Of a DNA stretch of 47,745 nt, positions 1 through 8,105 are shown one piece after another. Source of the DNA: Candidatus Bathyarchaeota archaeon (GTDB lineage Archaea; Thermoproteota; Bathyarchaeia; Bathyarchaeales; Bathyarchaeaceae); NCBI GenBank assembly GCA_030608565.1, contig JAUWDY010000010.1:1-47745 (forward strand). The letters are read 5' to 3'. Each line of letters starts with the position of its first letter. Position 1 is the first letter of the stretch. The notes under the pieces were generated by a model that saw only the letters and a program-made list of their open reading frames with translations, had not been told where the DNA came from and did no database searches. The position numbers were made by a program, and so were the translations under genes.

Positions 1-2
1 TA

Positions 3-221
3 CTTGCTGAAGCACTCAAAAAAGCGGAGCTGAGGGAGTTCTTGCCTCGAAGAACCGACCGCCATAGCCAAGCAGACGCCGCAGAAGCTCTAATCGTATA
101 CGCTTGGACGCAGAATTTAATGAGTATTGAAGAAGGGGTTGACCTTTTAGGGCGACATGAAAACGTGATCGAAGCTTTCTGCTCGCTACTCCGCACTGCA
201 AGAAAAAGGCTGAAGCTATGA
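3..221 (+). CDS. C-terminal fragment of an unidentified protein (5' end outside window)
   Basis: An open frame runs in from the left edge and stops with TGA at 219-221, giving about 72 residues. It is charged and helical, with a basic stretch (PRRTDRH), an alanine-rich segment SQADAAEALIVYAW and a basic tail (ARKRLKL). The D-A-x-EAL pattern resembles the last helix of some RNase H-fold nucleases, but that similarity is too weak to name a family. Its stop overlaps the end of rpoL on the other strand by 6 bases, so the two genes converge. Absence of stops and the tight convergence support it as a real gene end. Function unknown. Confidence 0.55.
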   Translation, partial: LAEALKKAELREFLPRRTDRHSQADAAEALIVYAWTQNLMSIEEGVDLLGRHENVIEAFCSLLRTARKRLKL

Positions 222-557
222 GATTTTACTAGATTCCGCCAATTTAACAGAGACAGTCGAGGACAATTTTCGTTGCCATGCTTTCAACGCCTTCTCAAAG
301 GTCTTCCCGAATTCTTTGTTTTGCTTCCGCATTTTTTTCACCGCATTTCGAATTGCGGTTTCTGGTTTCAGCCCTTTCTTGGTTTTAACATAAATTATTG
401 GGTTTGATATTAGTGGATGTGGCAAATTGTAACCCGCCATTTCGATCGCATCGTCCTCGACGAGAGCTTTTTGCAGTACATTGCAGAACGTGTGACCTTC
501 GCCTTCAATTTCTATTTTTAGTTCGTCGGATGTTCTCTTTAATACCTTGATCTTCAT
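216..557 (-). CDS. rpoL: DNA-directed RNA polymerase subunit L (Rpo11)
   Basis: About 113 residues, slightly longer than the usual 90-100 for archaeal Rpo11. The signature region GEGHTFCNVLQKAL followed by YNLPHPL is the dimerisation motif shared with bacterial alpha-NTD and eukaryotic Rpb11/AC19, which pairs with Rpo3 to nucleate polymerase assembly. I chose the ATG at 555-557, where the family homology begins and a GAGGG ribosome site lies just upstream; an upstream in-frame ATG would add 19 unrelated residues. It is the last gene of the minus-strand group dph2-methyltransferase-csl4-rpoL, 10 bases after csl4, an arrangement seen in other archaea. The C-terminal helix is Lys-rich and extended. 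Confidence 0.93.
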   Translation of the reverse strand: MKIKVLKRTSDELKIEIEGEGHTFCNVLQKALVEDDAIEMAGYNLPHPLISNPIIYVKTKKGLKPETAIRNAVKKMRKQNKEFGKTFEKALKAWQRKLSSTVSVKLAESSKIS

Positions 558-567
558 TTTTATCCCT

Positions 568-1143
568 CTAACCAGCGTTTTGCCCATAATCTGAAGCAGC
601 TTTCCGTTTTTCAATTTTTCCGCACTTTGTACATCGCATTCTTTGTCTTTCTAAGAGTAACATGTACCCACACCGCGAGCAGAAGGCGTAGATGACTCCA
701 AGATTTTTTTCCACAGTTGACAGGTGATATGTTCTATTTTTGTTTACTATTACTTTGGCTCTCATAATGTCGCCTGGTTTGCACACTTCGAACATTGTTT
801 CAACGTAACCGAAGCTTGTATCAGAGATATGTAAAGTACCAGTGAAGAAACCTGACAGTAGTGTCTTTCCTATTTTAAATATGCGTAATGCCGCCATTTT
901 GTTTTGTACGCTTCGAACTCGGCCAATGATGGTGCTTCCTGCCAGAGGAACAGTTGCCTCGCGAACTATAGGATACACAGACATTTTTTTACTCAGTGTA
1001 TCTAGGAGCGTGCGTCCGGTGATGTTTGAGTATATTGTTCCGTGTTCTACGTATGTTCCAGAGTCTGGTATGAATTCTTCAATGACGCCTAAACGGTCTC
1101 CTGGCACGACAAACAGCCCACTTTTTCTTTCAGATTGTCCCAC
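568..1143 (-). CDS. csl4: Exosome complex RNA-binding protein Csl4
   Basis: 191 residues. Domains in order: N-terminal segment with FVVPGDRLGVIEEFIPDSGTYV (residues about 11-32), a central S1-like RNA-binding barrel (about 65-140), and a C-terminal zinc ribbon with CSRCG and CTKCG (about 155-175). Csl4 caps the archaeal RNA exosome (Rrp41/Rrp42 ring) and helps recruit RNA substrate and DnaG. The start is GTG, overlapping the end of the upstream methyltransferase gene by 14 bases, with AAGGGAAG upstream as ribosome site. Gene order with rpoL and dph2 is typical for archaea. Nothing is missing. Confidence 0.93.
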   Translation of the reverse strand: MGQSERKSGLFVVPGDRLGVIEEFIPDSGTYVEHGTIYSNITGRTLLDTLSKKMSVYPIVREATVPLAGSTIIGRVRSVQNKMAALRIFKIGKTLLSGFFTGTLHISDTSFGYVETMFEVCKPGDIMRAKVIVNKNRTYHLSTVEKNLGVIYAFCSRCGYMLLLERQRMRCTKCGKIEKRKAASDYGQNAG

Positions 1144-1774
1144 AAGTCTTCCCTTCTACTTGGTATAGATCAACTTCAACGGTGTACTTTCTTTTTGTGT
1201 GAAACTCGAAGAGTTTTGGAATTATCATCTGCATAGGAAATATGCTTGTAACCTTTCCTCCACACTTCTCAATAAACCTTTTGATAAACTCTCGGTTGCG
1301 TTTTCCACTTTTATGAAACGAGTAAATCCTTTGACCTAGCTCCAAAGATTTCTCGATGAATTTTCGATCAGCCCTTCGTCTTTGTACGCCAAATGGGGGG
1401 TTTTGTAAAACCGTGTCGAAAGAACCGTGCACAGCATCGATATCCGCCACAACCCAGCTTGTCTTTTCTTTTACACCCATTTTCTCTGCGTTTTTCAACG
1501 CGATTTTTACGGCTACTTTGTCTAGGTCGACGCCGACAGCTTCTTTTGCTCCAAGAAGAACCGCGCCAATCGCCAGCCTCCCAGTGCCGCAGCCCAGATC
1601 AATAATTGTTTTGTCAATAATATCGTCATAGATGTACGTCGCAGTGTAGAGAATTTCTGCAGCGACTTCGGGAGGTATCGTGTATTGTTCCAAGTACGCC
1701 TTAGGCGTCGGATGGGGTGTGATCTCTAACAATGCTTTTTCTAAGTCTAGCTTTCGAACCATCCTTTTCTGCAT
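1130..1774 (-). CDS. METTL5-like N6-adenine RNA methyltransferase
   Basis: 214 residues of a class I SAM methyltransferase. The SAM-binding motif IIDLGCGTGRLAIGA lies at about 56-70, the acidic motif VGVDLDK at about 79-85, and the catalytic NPPFG at about 125-129. NPPF is the motif of N6-adenine methyltransferases. Overall length, the N-terminal LEQYTIPPEVAAEIL and the family layout match the METTL5/archaeal predicted rRNA methylase group; human METTL5 makes m6A1832 in 18S rRNA, so small-subunit rRNA is the likely target here. ATG at 1774 overlaps the end of dph2 by 28 bases; an internal ATG at 1762, right after AAAAGG, is an alternative start. No Trm112-like partner is visible in the window. 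Confidence 0.85.
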   Translation of the reverse strand: MQKRMVRKLDLEKALLEITPHPTPKAYLEQYTIPPEVAAEILYTATYIYDDIIDKTIIDLGCGTGRLAIGAVLLGAKEAVGVDLDKVAVKIALKNAEKMGVKEKTSWVVADIDAVHGSFDTVLQNPPFGVQRRRADRKFIEKSLELGQRIYSFHKSGKRNREFIKRFIEKCGGKVTSIFPMQMIIPKLFEFHTKRKYTVEVDLYQVEGKTCGTI

Positions 1775-2748
1775 AATTTTTCCCAGCTTATTTCTCCTAG
1801 CATAACGAGTGTTTCGTTGAACGTTAGAACGGGTGTGCGAAAGCTCAGTGTGTCATCTAGAGAGATGCGGGGGCAAGCGGTATTTACGTATGCGTCTATG
1901 TCAAGGAACTGCATAAGCGCACTGGGTGTGATCTCTCTTACTGCAAGCAAGGTTGCCTTCTTCCCGTTCTTCTCTAGTTTTTCTTTCATTTCAAGGGCTT
2001 TTCTAACCCTTTTCTGACCAGTTTTTAGACCAATTAGCACTCCGAAGGTTTCGGCCTCTTTTGCTTTGCTAATGCTTGCCCATCGCTTTTTGAGTACCCT
2101 TGAAACTTCGTCGTGAACAGAATGGACTCTTTTTTCATAGGGATCAGCAATTATTGTGGGCTTTCCGGTGGTTAACTCTACACCGATAGCATGGAATCTG
2201 CCGCCTCCTACGAAAAGGAACGCGTCCACGTCTTTTGAAATCGATTGGGCGTTGCTGAAGTCACAGCCAATCACTTGTCCAGCGTATTTTGATTGCCCAG
2301 TATCTCCGATCACGACTGTTTTTCCTGCTTTCAGAAGCAACTCTCTTGCTTCGTTGAGCACATGAACGTGTTGAACTGTGGTTGTTAACCCGATGCTTGT
2401 ATAATCTTCAAGTAGTCGTGTTGCTTTTTTCACTGTGCCTTTGATGCTGATTTTTGCCCTCACTTCAATGTACAGCGTTTGCATCCGTTTCTGTTTCATC
2501 ATTTCACTGTGACCATAATGTACAATCAAGTCTACGTCTAGACTTTCAGCATCAAGCGTGGCTAAATCACATGCGCCATAACATGGATCAGCCGAAACAA
2601 TTGCAACTGCTCCAGCCTTTTCGACTACAGCTGCAAGTCTTGAACCTTCTTGCTTTAATCCTTCAGGAAGCTGAATAAGAACCCGCCTTGCTTCAAGCCT
2701 TTCTATTTCCTCCTTCACTCTCTCTTCTTCAAAATCGAAATTTTTCAT
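1747..2748 (-). CDS. dph2: Diphthamide synthase Dph2 (2-(3-amino-3-carboxypropyl)histidine synthase)
   Basis: 333 residues, full length for archaeal Dph2. It is a noncanonical radical SAM enzyme that transfers the 3-amino-3-carboxypropyl group of SAM to the target histidine of elongation factor aEF2, the first step of diphthamide synthesis. Three cysteine sites are spaced as in the family, one per domain: DPCYGACD (Cys56/Cys60), IGCDF (Cys162) and TACPRI (Cys292); together they hold the [4Fe-4S] cluster. LIQLPEGLK near residue 25 is the characteristic N-terminal motif. It is first in the minus-strand operon that continues through the methyltransferase, csl4 and rpoL. Confidence 0.94.
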   Translation of the reverse strand: MKNFDFEEERVKEEIERLEARRVLIQLPEGLKQEGSRLAAVVEKAGAVAIVSADPCYGACDLATLDAESLDVDLIVHYGHSEMMKQKRMQTLYIEVRAKISIKGTVKKATRLLEDYTSIGLTTTVQHVHVLNEARELLLKAGKTVVIGDTGQSKYAGQVIGCDFSNAQSISKDVDAFLFVGGGRFHAIGVELTTGKPTIIADPYEKRVHSVHDEVSRVLKKRWASISKAKEAETFGVLIGLKTGQKRVRKALEMKEKLEKNGKKATLLAVREITPSALMQFLDIDAYVNTACPRISLDDTLSFRTPVLTFNETLVMLGEISWEKLCRKGWFES

Positions 2749-2811
2749 AATAACACACTCAAATCATCAGGACGAAAAATATTCACTTGAAAGAAATAAA
2801 TGATATTGCAA

Positions 2812-3033
2812 TTAGGGACAATTGAGTGTAAGCATTTCACCACCATTCAGGGTTTTGGTTGAGTTTCCCACACCAAACCAGCTCGACTTGTTATATCCTC
2901 TCACAAGAGTTGTCAAACGACACAATGCATCACCCTCGTCAGCAATCACTACTGCAACTTTCGGCAATACCACACCATATTGTATGCATGCAGTTTTGTG
3001 CCGCCTCAAGCCTTCTATATTTTTCAATTGCAC
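2812..3033 (-). CDS. Possible small protein of unknown function downstream of PEP synthase
   Basis: A 73-codon frame starting with GTG 13 bases after the ppsA stop. The protein has a hydrophobic core (YGVVLPKVAVVIADEG) followed by a polar, glycine-rich tail ending in LTLNCP. Amino-acid composition and codon use look protein-like, and position suggests cotranscription with ppsA. Against it: no clear ribosome-binding site before the GTG, no recognisable family, and overlapping frames of similar length on the plus strand. A TATGCATGCA palindrome sits inside it at 2983-2992. I rate it as a coin toss. Confidence 0.4.
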   Translation of the reverse strand: MQLKNIEGLRRHKTACIQYGVVLPKVAVVIADEGDALCRLTTLVRGYNKSSWFGVGNSTKTLNGGEMLTLNCP

Positions 3034-3046
3034 TTACGCGATGAAA

Positions 3047-5641
3047 TTAACTTGTCTCAGATAATTTCTTTATCAAATAATTAGCATTGACTTCGCTTAT
3101 TACTAAATCCTTAGAAATCTTTACAGGATCTTTGTCATGTTTTTCTACAAGATCCCTCAAGTCATCTTCTATTTCTTTCACAACCAACAGAGTTTCAACA
3201 ACTTTGTCAGGGTTGACGCCGATTGAATCGAGATGTATTACGAGGAATTTTATGAAATCTTTTCCTAAATCGCTCGGTGCTTGTCCACAGATGCCAACAG
3301 AACGAACGGGTTCCATAGAATGGGCGCCCTCACACAGCATTTCTATAGCCTTCTTCACTGCAGGGTTTGACTCATCAAATTCCCATGCCAAGATCTCAGA
3401 ATCCCTGTCGATAGCTAGAGTCAGTTGGGTCAAATCATTACTACCTATGCTGAAGCCGTCACAATAGGCGCCAAACTTTTTGGGAGTGATACAAACGCTA
3501 GGAACCTCTGCCATGAAAATCATTCTTGGCATTTTCAAGTTAGCTTCTTCGAAGCCTTTTCTAATCATATTAGTGACTTTTTCAGCTTCGTCGATCGTCC
3601 TTACAAATGGAACCATTGGTATAGCATTAGTCAAGTTCGATTTATGAACTCCAGTGAAAGCTTTTAGTTCCAGATTGAATGCTTCAGCAAAAAGTTCACT
3701 GATGTATCTTGAAGCTCCTCTGAACCCGAGCATTGGGTTATTTTCCACAAACTCCAGCTCGATTTTATTACATTCAATCTTGTTTGAGTCGCAAATTGGG
3801 CATCTATCCTGTTTTAATAAAGATATACTTTTGCCACAATCACAAGTGATCTCATAATGCGAGGCTCCAGGGAGTCCGGAATACTCATTCGTCTTGAAAT
3901 CACTGAATCTAACTATTATATTTCTTGGATGAAATGCAGAAGCAATTATCGAAATTCCAGTCTTGAGTCTTTCTACGTATTCTTGAGAAAGAGATTTTAT
4001 GCCCGGATATTTTTGTTTCATATCATCGGCCCATCTATCGTAGCCAAGTCTGTCAGCCTTCAAAGCAAAAACAGGATGCATATCTGTACTAGCAACTATG
4101 AATTCTATTCTGACCAAAGAACTCCCTTTTGAAGGTAATTGACTTACCTTCAGGGCTTCACCTGGAGAACCTATATTCACCAGAACTTTAGTAATAGTCT
4201 CAGGGATTTCTTTCAACTCTACTTCTTGCACCTCGAACGGCAAAACTCTGCTGTAAATTCTAGCCTCTCCTAAAGAGCAGTCGAGAGTAATCTCGCCTCC
4301 ATCTTTTAGTTTGAGGGCGTTAGAAACGCTCACAGCACAGGGTATTCCCCTTTCTCTCGAAACGATAGCCGCGTGTGAGGTTCTGTTCCCCTTCTCACAT
4401 ATTATTCCAGAGACCTTTTCCAGATTCATCACGACTTCCCAATCAGGAGTAGTCATGGAAGTTACTAGTATAGGTCTTATTCCTTTCTCATTCTGGGTCT
4501 CAACTTGCCTTTTAGCTTCAATGTGATCCAAGGCTTTAACAACTGAGCCTATTGCAATTTTTGTCCCTACGGCTATACCAGTATAGGTCGGTTCTATTTT
4601 TGGCGTCCCTTTAAGTTTATACAGAGTTAGAGTTGTTCTCGTGGTATGAACGGTTTCAGGTCGAGCTTGGGTGATGTGCACTTTCCCATTCTCAACTGCA
4701 AACTCAATGTCCATCGGTTTGCCGTATGCCGCTTCAATCCTTGTTACAAACTCTGCAACTTGTTTTGCTTCATCTAATGTCAAGACTCTTGGATCATCGG
4801 CTTCTACAGGGACTTCTACATTCTTTCCAGTCTTAGAATCAAAAATGAGCATCTTTTTTTGCGGTTTTAGAGGAGCTATCGTACCGAGCACTTTCACTTC
4901 AGGTTTTTTAATGAAAGCTGTCCAAGGAGCATTCTCTTTTCCTTGAACTATCATTTCTCCAAGACCATAAACTGCTTGGATGACGCCAACGTTTCTATTA
5001 CCTGTATCAGGATCTATGGAAAAGGCAACTCCAGCCTTTTCAGAGTCAATCATAACTTGAATTATAACAGACAAGATTCCTTCCTTAACGAGTTCGACTT
5101 CAGAAATGTCTAGAAGTCGTTTTTTTCTCAAATCATTTCTGTAGTCCACAACCCTCCAACCATAAGCAGATGCAATGCATTTTAACACATATTTAATCAC
5201 GTTGGAGTCAAGTGGAACATTCAGGTAAGTTTCGAATTGACCGGCAAAGGCAGCAGTAGGTAAATCTTCAGTAACACCAGAACTCCTAACAGCAACTCTG
5301 TGTCTTTTTGTATCTTGTTTCATAGAGTTAACTCTGTCGATGAGAGCATTGGATAGTTCTTCGGGTACTTCCATGTTTTCAATTTCTTCTTCTAGTCTAG
5401 CTGCGATTTTTTCTGCAGTTTTCTCATCGCCTTCATTGAGTTTTTCGTCTAATTCTTCAACCGATTCAATTATTTTCTCATTATTCAGTAGAATTTTAGA
5501 GAATTTGGTGGTAACCATGATCGAGTGAGGCACATTTTCTTCGCCTACAATTCCCACTAGTTTAGCTAGGTTAGATCCTTTTCCACCCGTTACCCTCCCA
5601 TCAGAGGCAGATGGATCGTTAATATCTACAACGTAATTCAT
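3047..5641 (-). CDS. ppsA: Phosphoenolpyruvate synthase (pyruvate, water dikinase) with inserted zinc ribbon
   Basis: About 864 residues. PEP synthase makes PEP from pyruvate and ATP with AMP and phosphate as products, feeding gluconeogenesis. Seen here: N-terminal ATP-grasp domain with GGKGSNLAKL (about 21-30) and VRSSGVTEDLP; phosphohistidine domain with NRTSHAAIVSRERGIP (phospho-His about 425); C-terminal TIM barrel with DFKTNEY, NPMLGFRGASRY, FSIGSNDLTQL and the catalytic Cys in VGICGQA (about 787). Unusual: between the DFKTNEY and NPMLGFRG elements, residues about 600-626 carry CDCG...CPIC, a four-Cys zinc-ribbon-like insertion. ATG at 5641 follows the L10e stop directly; a GTG at 5647 overlapping that stop is an alternative. 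Probably cotranscribed with L10e. Confidence 0.93.
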   Translation of the reverse strand: MNYVVDINDPSASDGRVTGGKGSNLAKLVGIVGEENVPHSIMVTTKFSKILLNNEKIIESVEELDEKLNEGDEKTAEKIAARLEEEIENMEVPEELSNALIDRVNSMKQDTKRHRVAVRSSGVTEDLPTAAFAGQFETYLNVPLDSNVIKYVLKCIASAYGWRVVDYRNDLRKKRLLDISEVELVKEGILSVIIQVMIDSEKAGVAFSIDPDTGNRNVGVIQAVYGLGEMIVQGKENAPWTAFIKKPEVKVLGTIAPLKPQKKMLIFDSKTGKNVEVPVEADDPRVLTLDEAKQVAEFVTRIEAAYGKPMDIEFAVENGKVHITQARPETVHTTRTTLTLYKLKGTPKIEPTYTGIAVGTKIAIGSVVKALDHIEAKRQVETQNEKGIRPILVTSMTTPDWEVVMNLEKVSGIICEKGNRTSHAAIVSRERGIPCAVSVSNALKLKDGGEITLDCSLGEARIYSRVLPFEVQEVELKEIPETITKVLVNIGSPGEALKVSQLPSKGSSLVRIEFIVASTDMHPVFALKADRLGYDRWADDMKQKYPGIKSLSQEYVERLKTGISIIASAFHPRNIIVRFSDFKTNEYSGLPGASHYEITCDCGKSISLLKQDRCPICDSNKIECNKIELEFVENNPMLGFRGASRYISELFAEAFNLELKAFTGVHKSNLTNAIPMVPFVRTIDEAEKVTNMIRKGFEEANLKMPRMIFMAEVPSVCITPKKFGAYCDGFSIGSNDLTQLTLAIDRDSEILAWEFDESNPAVKKAIEMLCEGAHSMEPVRSVGICGQAPSDLGKDFIKFLVIHLDSIGVNPDKVVETLLVVKEIEDDLRDLVEKHDKDPVKISKDLVISEVNANYLIKKLSETS

Positions 5642-5643
5642 TT

Positions 5644-6147
5644 TCACTCTTCTTCTGGTCCCTTCTCAATAAGTACCTTACAGGGCGTTGGTAATTTGGC
5701 GCCCCCACGCTTTAACGCTTCTTTTGCAACTTCAAGGCCATCCTCATTTACATTTGCTATTATAACCGCCTGGTTTGGTTTCACTCGTGCAGCGGTTCCT
5801 ATGGGCTTACCGAAGGATCTTTTCATCCCATCTTGCAGTCGATCTGCGTGTGCTCCAAAGATCATTTTGTTTTCTCGAAGTACACAATGTGGGTACGGCA
5901 TGATTTGTAAGCAGTAGTTTTTCCCCAATTTTTCCGATAGCAAACGGTTGGTTGCTATACGGGCCGCTTCTAACGCGTTGTGGCGTACTTGGACTTCTCT
6001 TTGGGCGATCAAAGAGGCTTGATACTCAAAAGTACTTGCAGGGTCGCCCATGGTGAATTTGGTAATTTTCGGCGGGGGAAAGCCTCGCATATACTTCTTT
6101 CTCGTATAGGGTTGCCCTTTCACCCTTCGATAATTGCGTGCCTTCAT
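5644..6147 (-). CDS. rpl10e: 50S ribosomal protein L10e (uL16)
   Basis: 167 residues, normal length. The N-terminus MKARNYRR, then KGQPYTRKKYMRGFPPPKI, is diagnostic; PYPHCVLRENKMIFGAHADRLQDGMK and the conserved FGKPIGTAARV follow. uL16 sits near the A site and the central protuberance of the large subunit. The start has GAGGGGAAAAGCC upstream as ribosome site, and an archaeal TATA box lies about 35 bases upstream, so this gene heads a transcription unit that probably includes ppsA, whose start abuts its stop. Ribosomal protein plus PEP synthase is an unusual pairing but may only reflect compact packing. Confidence 0.96.
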   Translation of the reverse strand: MKARNYRRVKGQPYTRKKYMRGFPPPKITKFTMGDPASTFEYQASLIAQREVQVRHNALEAARIATNRLLSEKLGKNYCLQIMPYPHCVLRENKMIFGAHADRLQDGMKRSFGKPIGTAARVKPNQAVIIANVNEDGLEVAKEALKRGGAKLPTPCKVLIEKGPEEE

Positions 6148-6178
6148 GGCTTTTCCCCTCAGCTTACAAAGTCCGCGG

Positions 6179-6187
6179 TATTTAAAG
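6179..6187 (-). promoter_or_regulatory. TATA box of the L10e-ppsA transcription unit
   Basis: On the minus strand the sequence reads CTTTAAATA, an archaeal box A, centred about 36 bases upstream of the L10e ATG. Transcription would begin near 6155-6160, leaving a short leader that contains the GAGGGGAAA ribosome site. Assigned by spacing and match to the archaeal TATA consensus only. Confidence 0.55.
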
Positions 6188-6291
6188 AATTTGTTAGTAC
6201 CATTCTTTATTAAAATTATGAATCTATGATATTGTTGACTTATTTGTCATGCTAATAGATTTCTTTAGGATTTTATTTGTCTGGTAGTTTT

Positions 6292-6777
6292 TTATTGTCT
6301 GTCGTATTTTTCCACTTCGTCGCTCATTACAACGAGTTTGATCCCTGCGTCCTTGAACATTTTCACAGTATCTGCTTCAGCGTGATAATGTTTTTCTGCA
6401 ACCACGTGCTTGATGCCAGAATTGATTATCATCATTGCACAAGGCCGGCATGGAACCATTTTACAATAAAGTGTCGCTCCGTCTATAGATACCCCGAATT
6501 TTGCAGCTTGGATTATCGCATTTTGTTCTGCGTGTAATGTTCGTACACAATGTTGAGTAACGTTTCCAGCGTCATCAAAAACCTTACGCATGTCGTGCCC
6601 AATTTCATCACAATGGGGCAATCCTGCAGGCGAACCGACGTATCCTGTAGTTAGAATTCTTTTATCTTTTACGATTACACATCCGCTTCTACCTCTATCA
6701 CATGTCGCCCTTTTCGAGACAGCTTCACATAGATCAAGAAAATACCTGTTCCAACTTGGTCTCTTGCGCTCTTCCAT
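6292..6777 (-). CDS. dCMP deaminase family protein (ComEB-like)
   Basis: About 161 residues. The zinc-dependent cytidine/deoxycytidylate deaminase fold is shown by TLHAEQNAI (zinc His and catalytic Glu) and the two zinc cysteines in PCRPCAM. The N-terminus RPSWNRYFLDLCEAVSKRATCDRGRSGCVIV is characteristic of deoxycytidylate deaminases, which convert dCMP to dUMP for dTMP synthesis. Additional conserved Cys/His residues (LPHCDEIGH, TQHCVRTLHAE) match the second zinc site seen in phage T4-type dCMP deaminase. I chose the ATG at 6777; a second ATG four codons upstream is possible. No clear ribosome site, so the transcript may be leaderless. It stands alone. Confidence 0.9.
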   Translation of the reverse strand: MEERKRPSWNRYFLDLCEAVSKRATCDRGRSGCVIVKDKRILTTGYVGSPAGLPHCDEIGHDMRKVFDDAGNVTQHCVRTLHAEQNAIIQAAKFGVSIDGATLYCKMVPCRPCAMMIINSGIKHVVAEKHYHAEADTVKMFKDAGIKLVVMSDEVEKYDRQ

Positions 6778-6982
6778 GTTTCTGCACATCGATTTGGAGT
6801 TATTAATATTTTAGCGTGCGAGGATGCTGTTAACTAATTCGTGATGAAACTAATTGATGTAATATTTCGTTTTAATGATTGTGTGGAATGAGGGTTTCAC
6901 AGTGTCAATAATATGTACTCGTATTTATACTTCCTTTCAGAATGTTTAGGTCACTTTCGGGTTTTGCAGCTGACTATATGGT

Positions 6983-7429
6983 TCATTTTTGTTCTTTTTC
7001 TCTTTCTAACAACAAATGCTCCTTCAGGAAACCGTGTTTCTTGTACAGACGTATCGCCCGCTTGTTTTCTTTCTCGGTTCCTACATGGAGTTCTATGATT
7101 CCCATTTTATCAGTCTGCTTGATCACGTGTTTCAGCAGCTTTGAACCTATGCCTCTGTCTTGGTAGTCTTTGTGGATGAAAAGGTAGTTGATGGTTGCTT
7201 CGTTCCATTTCTCCCAAACCGACGGTAGAATGTAGTAGTCGATGAATCCGACGATTTTGCGGTCTAGCACAGCTACAAGGATCACGTAGTTTTCGGTTGC
7301 TAAAAGTTTCTCCAACGCTTTTCTAGCCCAAGCCTCATCTTGTAGATAAATTGTCTTTAATACCTCAATTATACCGTTAACATCATCGCTTGAGGCTTCC
7401 CGTATGACCAAGTTTTTTGTATGCTTCAT
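6983..7429 (-). CDS. GNAT-family N-acetyltransferase
   Basis: 148 residues, a single GNAT domain. The N-terminus VIREASSDDVNGIIEVLK is the first strand and helix; INYLFIHKDYQDRGIGSKLLKHVI holds the acetyl-CoA pyrophosphate loop (Q-D-R-G-I-G); ELHVGTEKENKRAIRLYKKHGF is the C-terminal strand-helix typical of the family. The substrate cannot be read from sequence. It starts 40 bases after the HemK-like methyltransferase stop on the same strand and may be the last gene of the DUF655-ksgA-hemK2 unit. Protein or small-molecule acetylation are both possible. Confidence 0.85.
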   Translation of the reverse strand: MKHTKNLVIREASSDDVNGIIEVLKTIYLQDEAWARKALEKLLATENYVILVAVLDRKIVGFIDYYILPSVWEKWNEATINYLFIHKDYQDRGIGSKLLKHVIKQTDKMGIIELHVGTEKENKRAIRLYKKHGFLKEHLLLEREKEQK

Positions 7430-7469
7430 AACCGTTCCTTCGAAAAGATGTTGTATTGTAACTTTAAGT

Positions 7470-8105
7470 TTATTTCATCGAGCGTTGTCTGGGCTGGCGC
7501 TCGGCGTGTATCACGACTATTGTTTCAAACGCAACCTTCTTTTTAGCCACAATCACGGCTATTAGCCCTTCTTCTTCAAGTTTTCGTATGGTCTCATCAA
7601 CGTTGGAAAGAGTTGATTGAACTAAGACAATTTTGCCTCTTTCCATCAAATAACCTGGTGCCTGAGAAATAAACCGATCAACAAGTTCCCTTCCAGATGG
7701 CCCCCCAGCCCAAGCTCGTTCCATCCACGTTTTCTGTTCGCTTCTTTCTGAGGGTAGATATGGAGCGTTGAAAACTATCACATTAAACTTTTCGTTTCCT
7801 TCTACGGGTTCAAAGAGGTTGCCCAGCCGTATGTCCATTTTATCTACGACGCCGTTGAGTTTTGCGTTCATTTGGGCACAGCTAACCGCGTGAGGGTTCA
7901 CGTCTATGGCGACCACTTTTTTCGCTTTTTTCGCCGCAAGAATCCCTAAAATTCCACATCCTGTCCCCACATCCAGCACAGCATCATTTTGGTTCACAAC
8001 GAGGTTTTCAGCCAAGAGAAATGAGTCCTCGGCAGGTTCGTAGACATCCTTCAAAACGTAAAAAACATAGTTATCGAAGAAAATTTTTTTCTTAGGCGAA
8101 CTCAT
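7470..8105 (-). CDS. HemK2/Mtq2-like class I SAM methyltransferase
   Basis: 211 residues. VYEPAEDSFLLAENL (about 21-35) is the N-terminal signature of HemK2/N6AMT1-type enzymes; the SAM loop is LDVGTGCGILGI (about 44-55), the acidic strand AIDVNPHAV, and the catalytic motif NAPYLPS. In eukaryotes and archaea this group methylates the GGQ glutamine of the class I release factor, normally with Trm112 as partner; lysine or arsenite methylation is also known in relatives. The motif is NAPY rather than the usual NPPY. The start overlaps the ksgA end by 14 bases, so translation is likely coupled. Confidence 0.87.
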   Translation of the reverse strand: MSSPKKKIFFDNYVFYVLKDVYEPAEDSFLLAENLVVNQNDAVLDVGTGCGILGILAAKKAKKVVAIDVNPHAVSCAQMNAKLNGVVDKMDIRLGNLFEPVEGNEKFNVIVFNAPYLPSERSEQKTWMERAWAGGPSGRELVDRFISQAPGYLMERGKIVLVQSTLSNVDETIRKLEEEGLIAVIVAKKKVAFETIVVIHAERQPRQRSMK

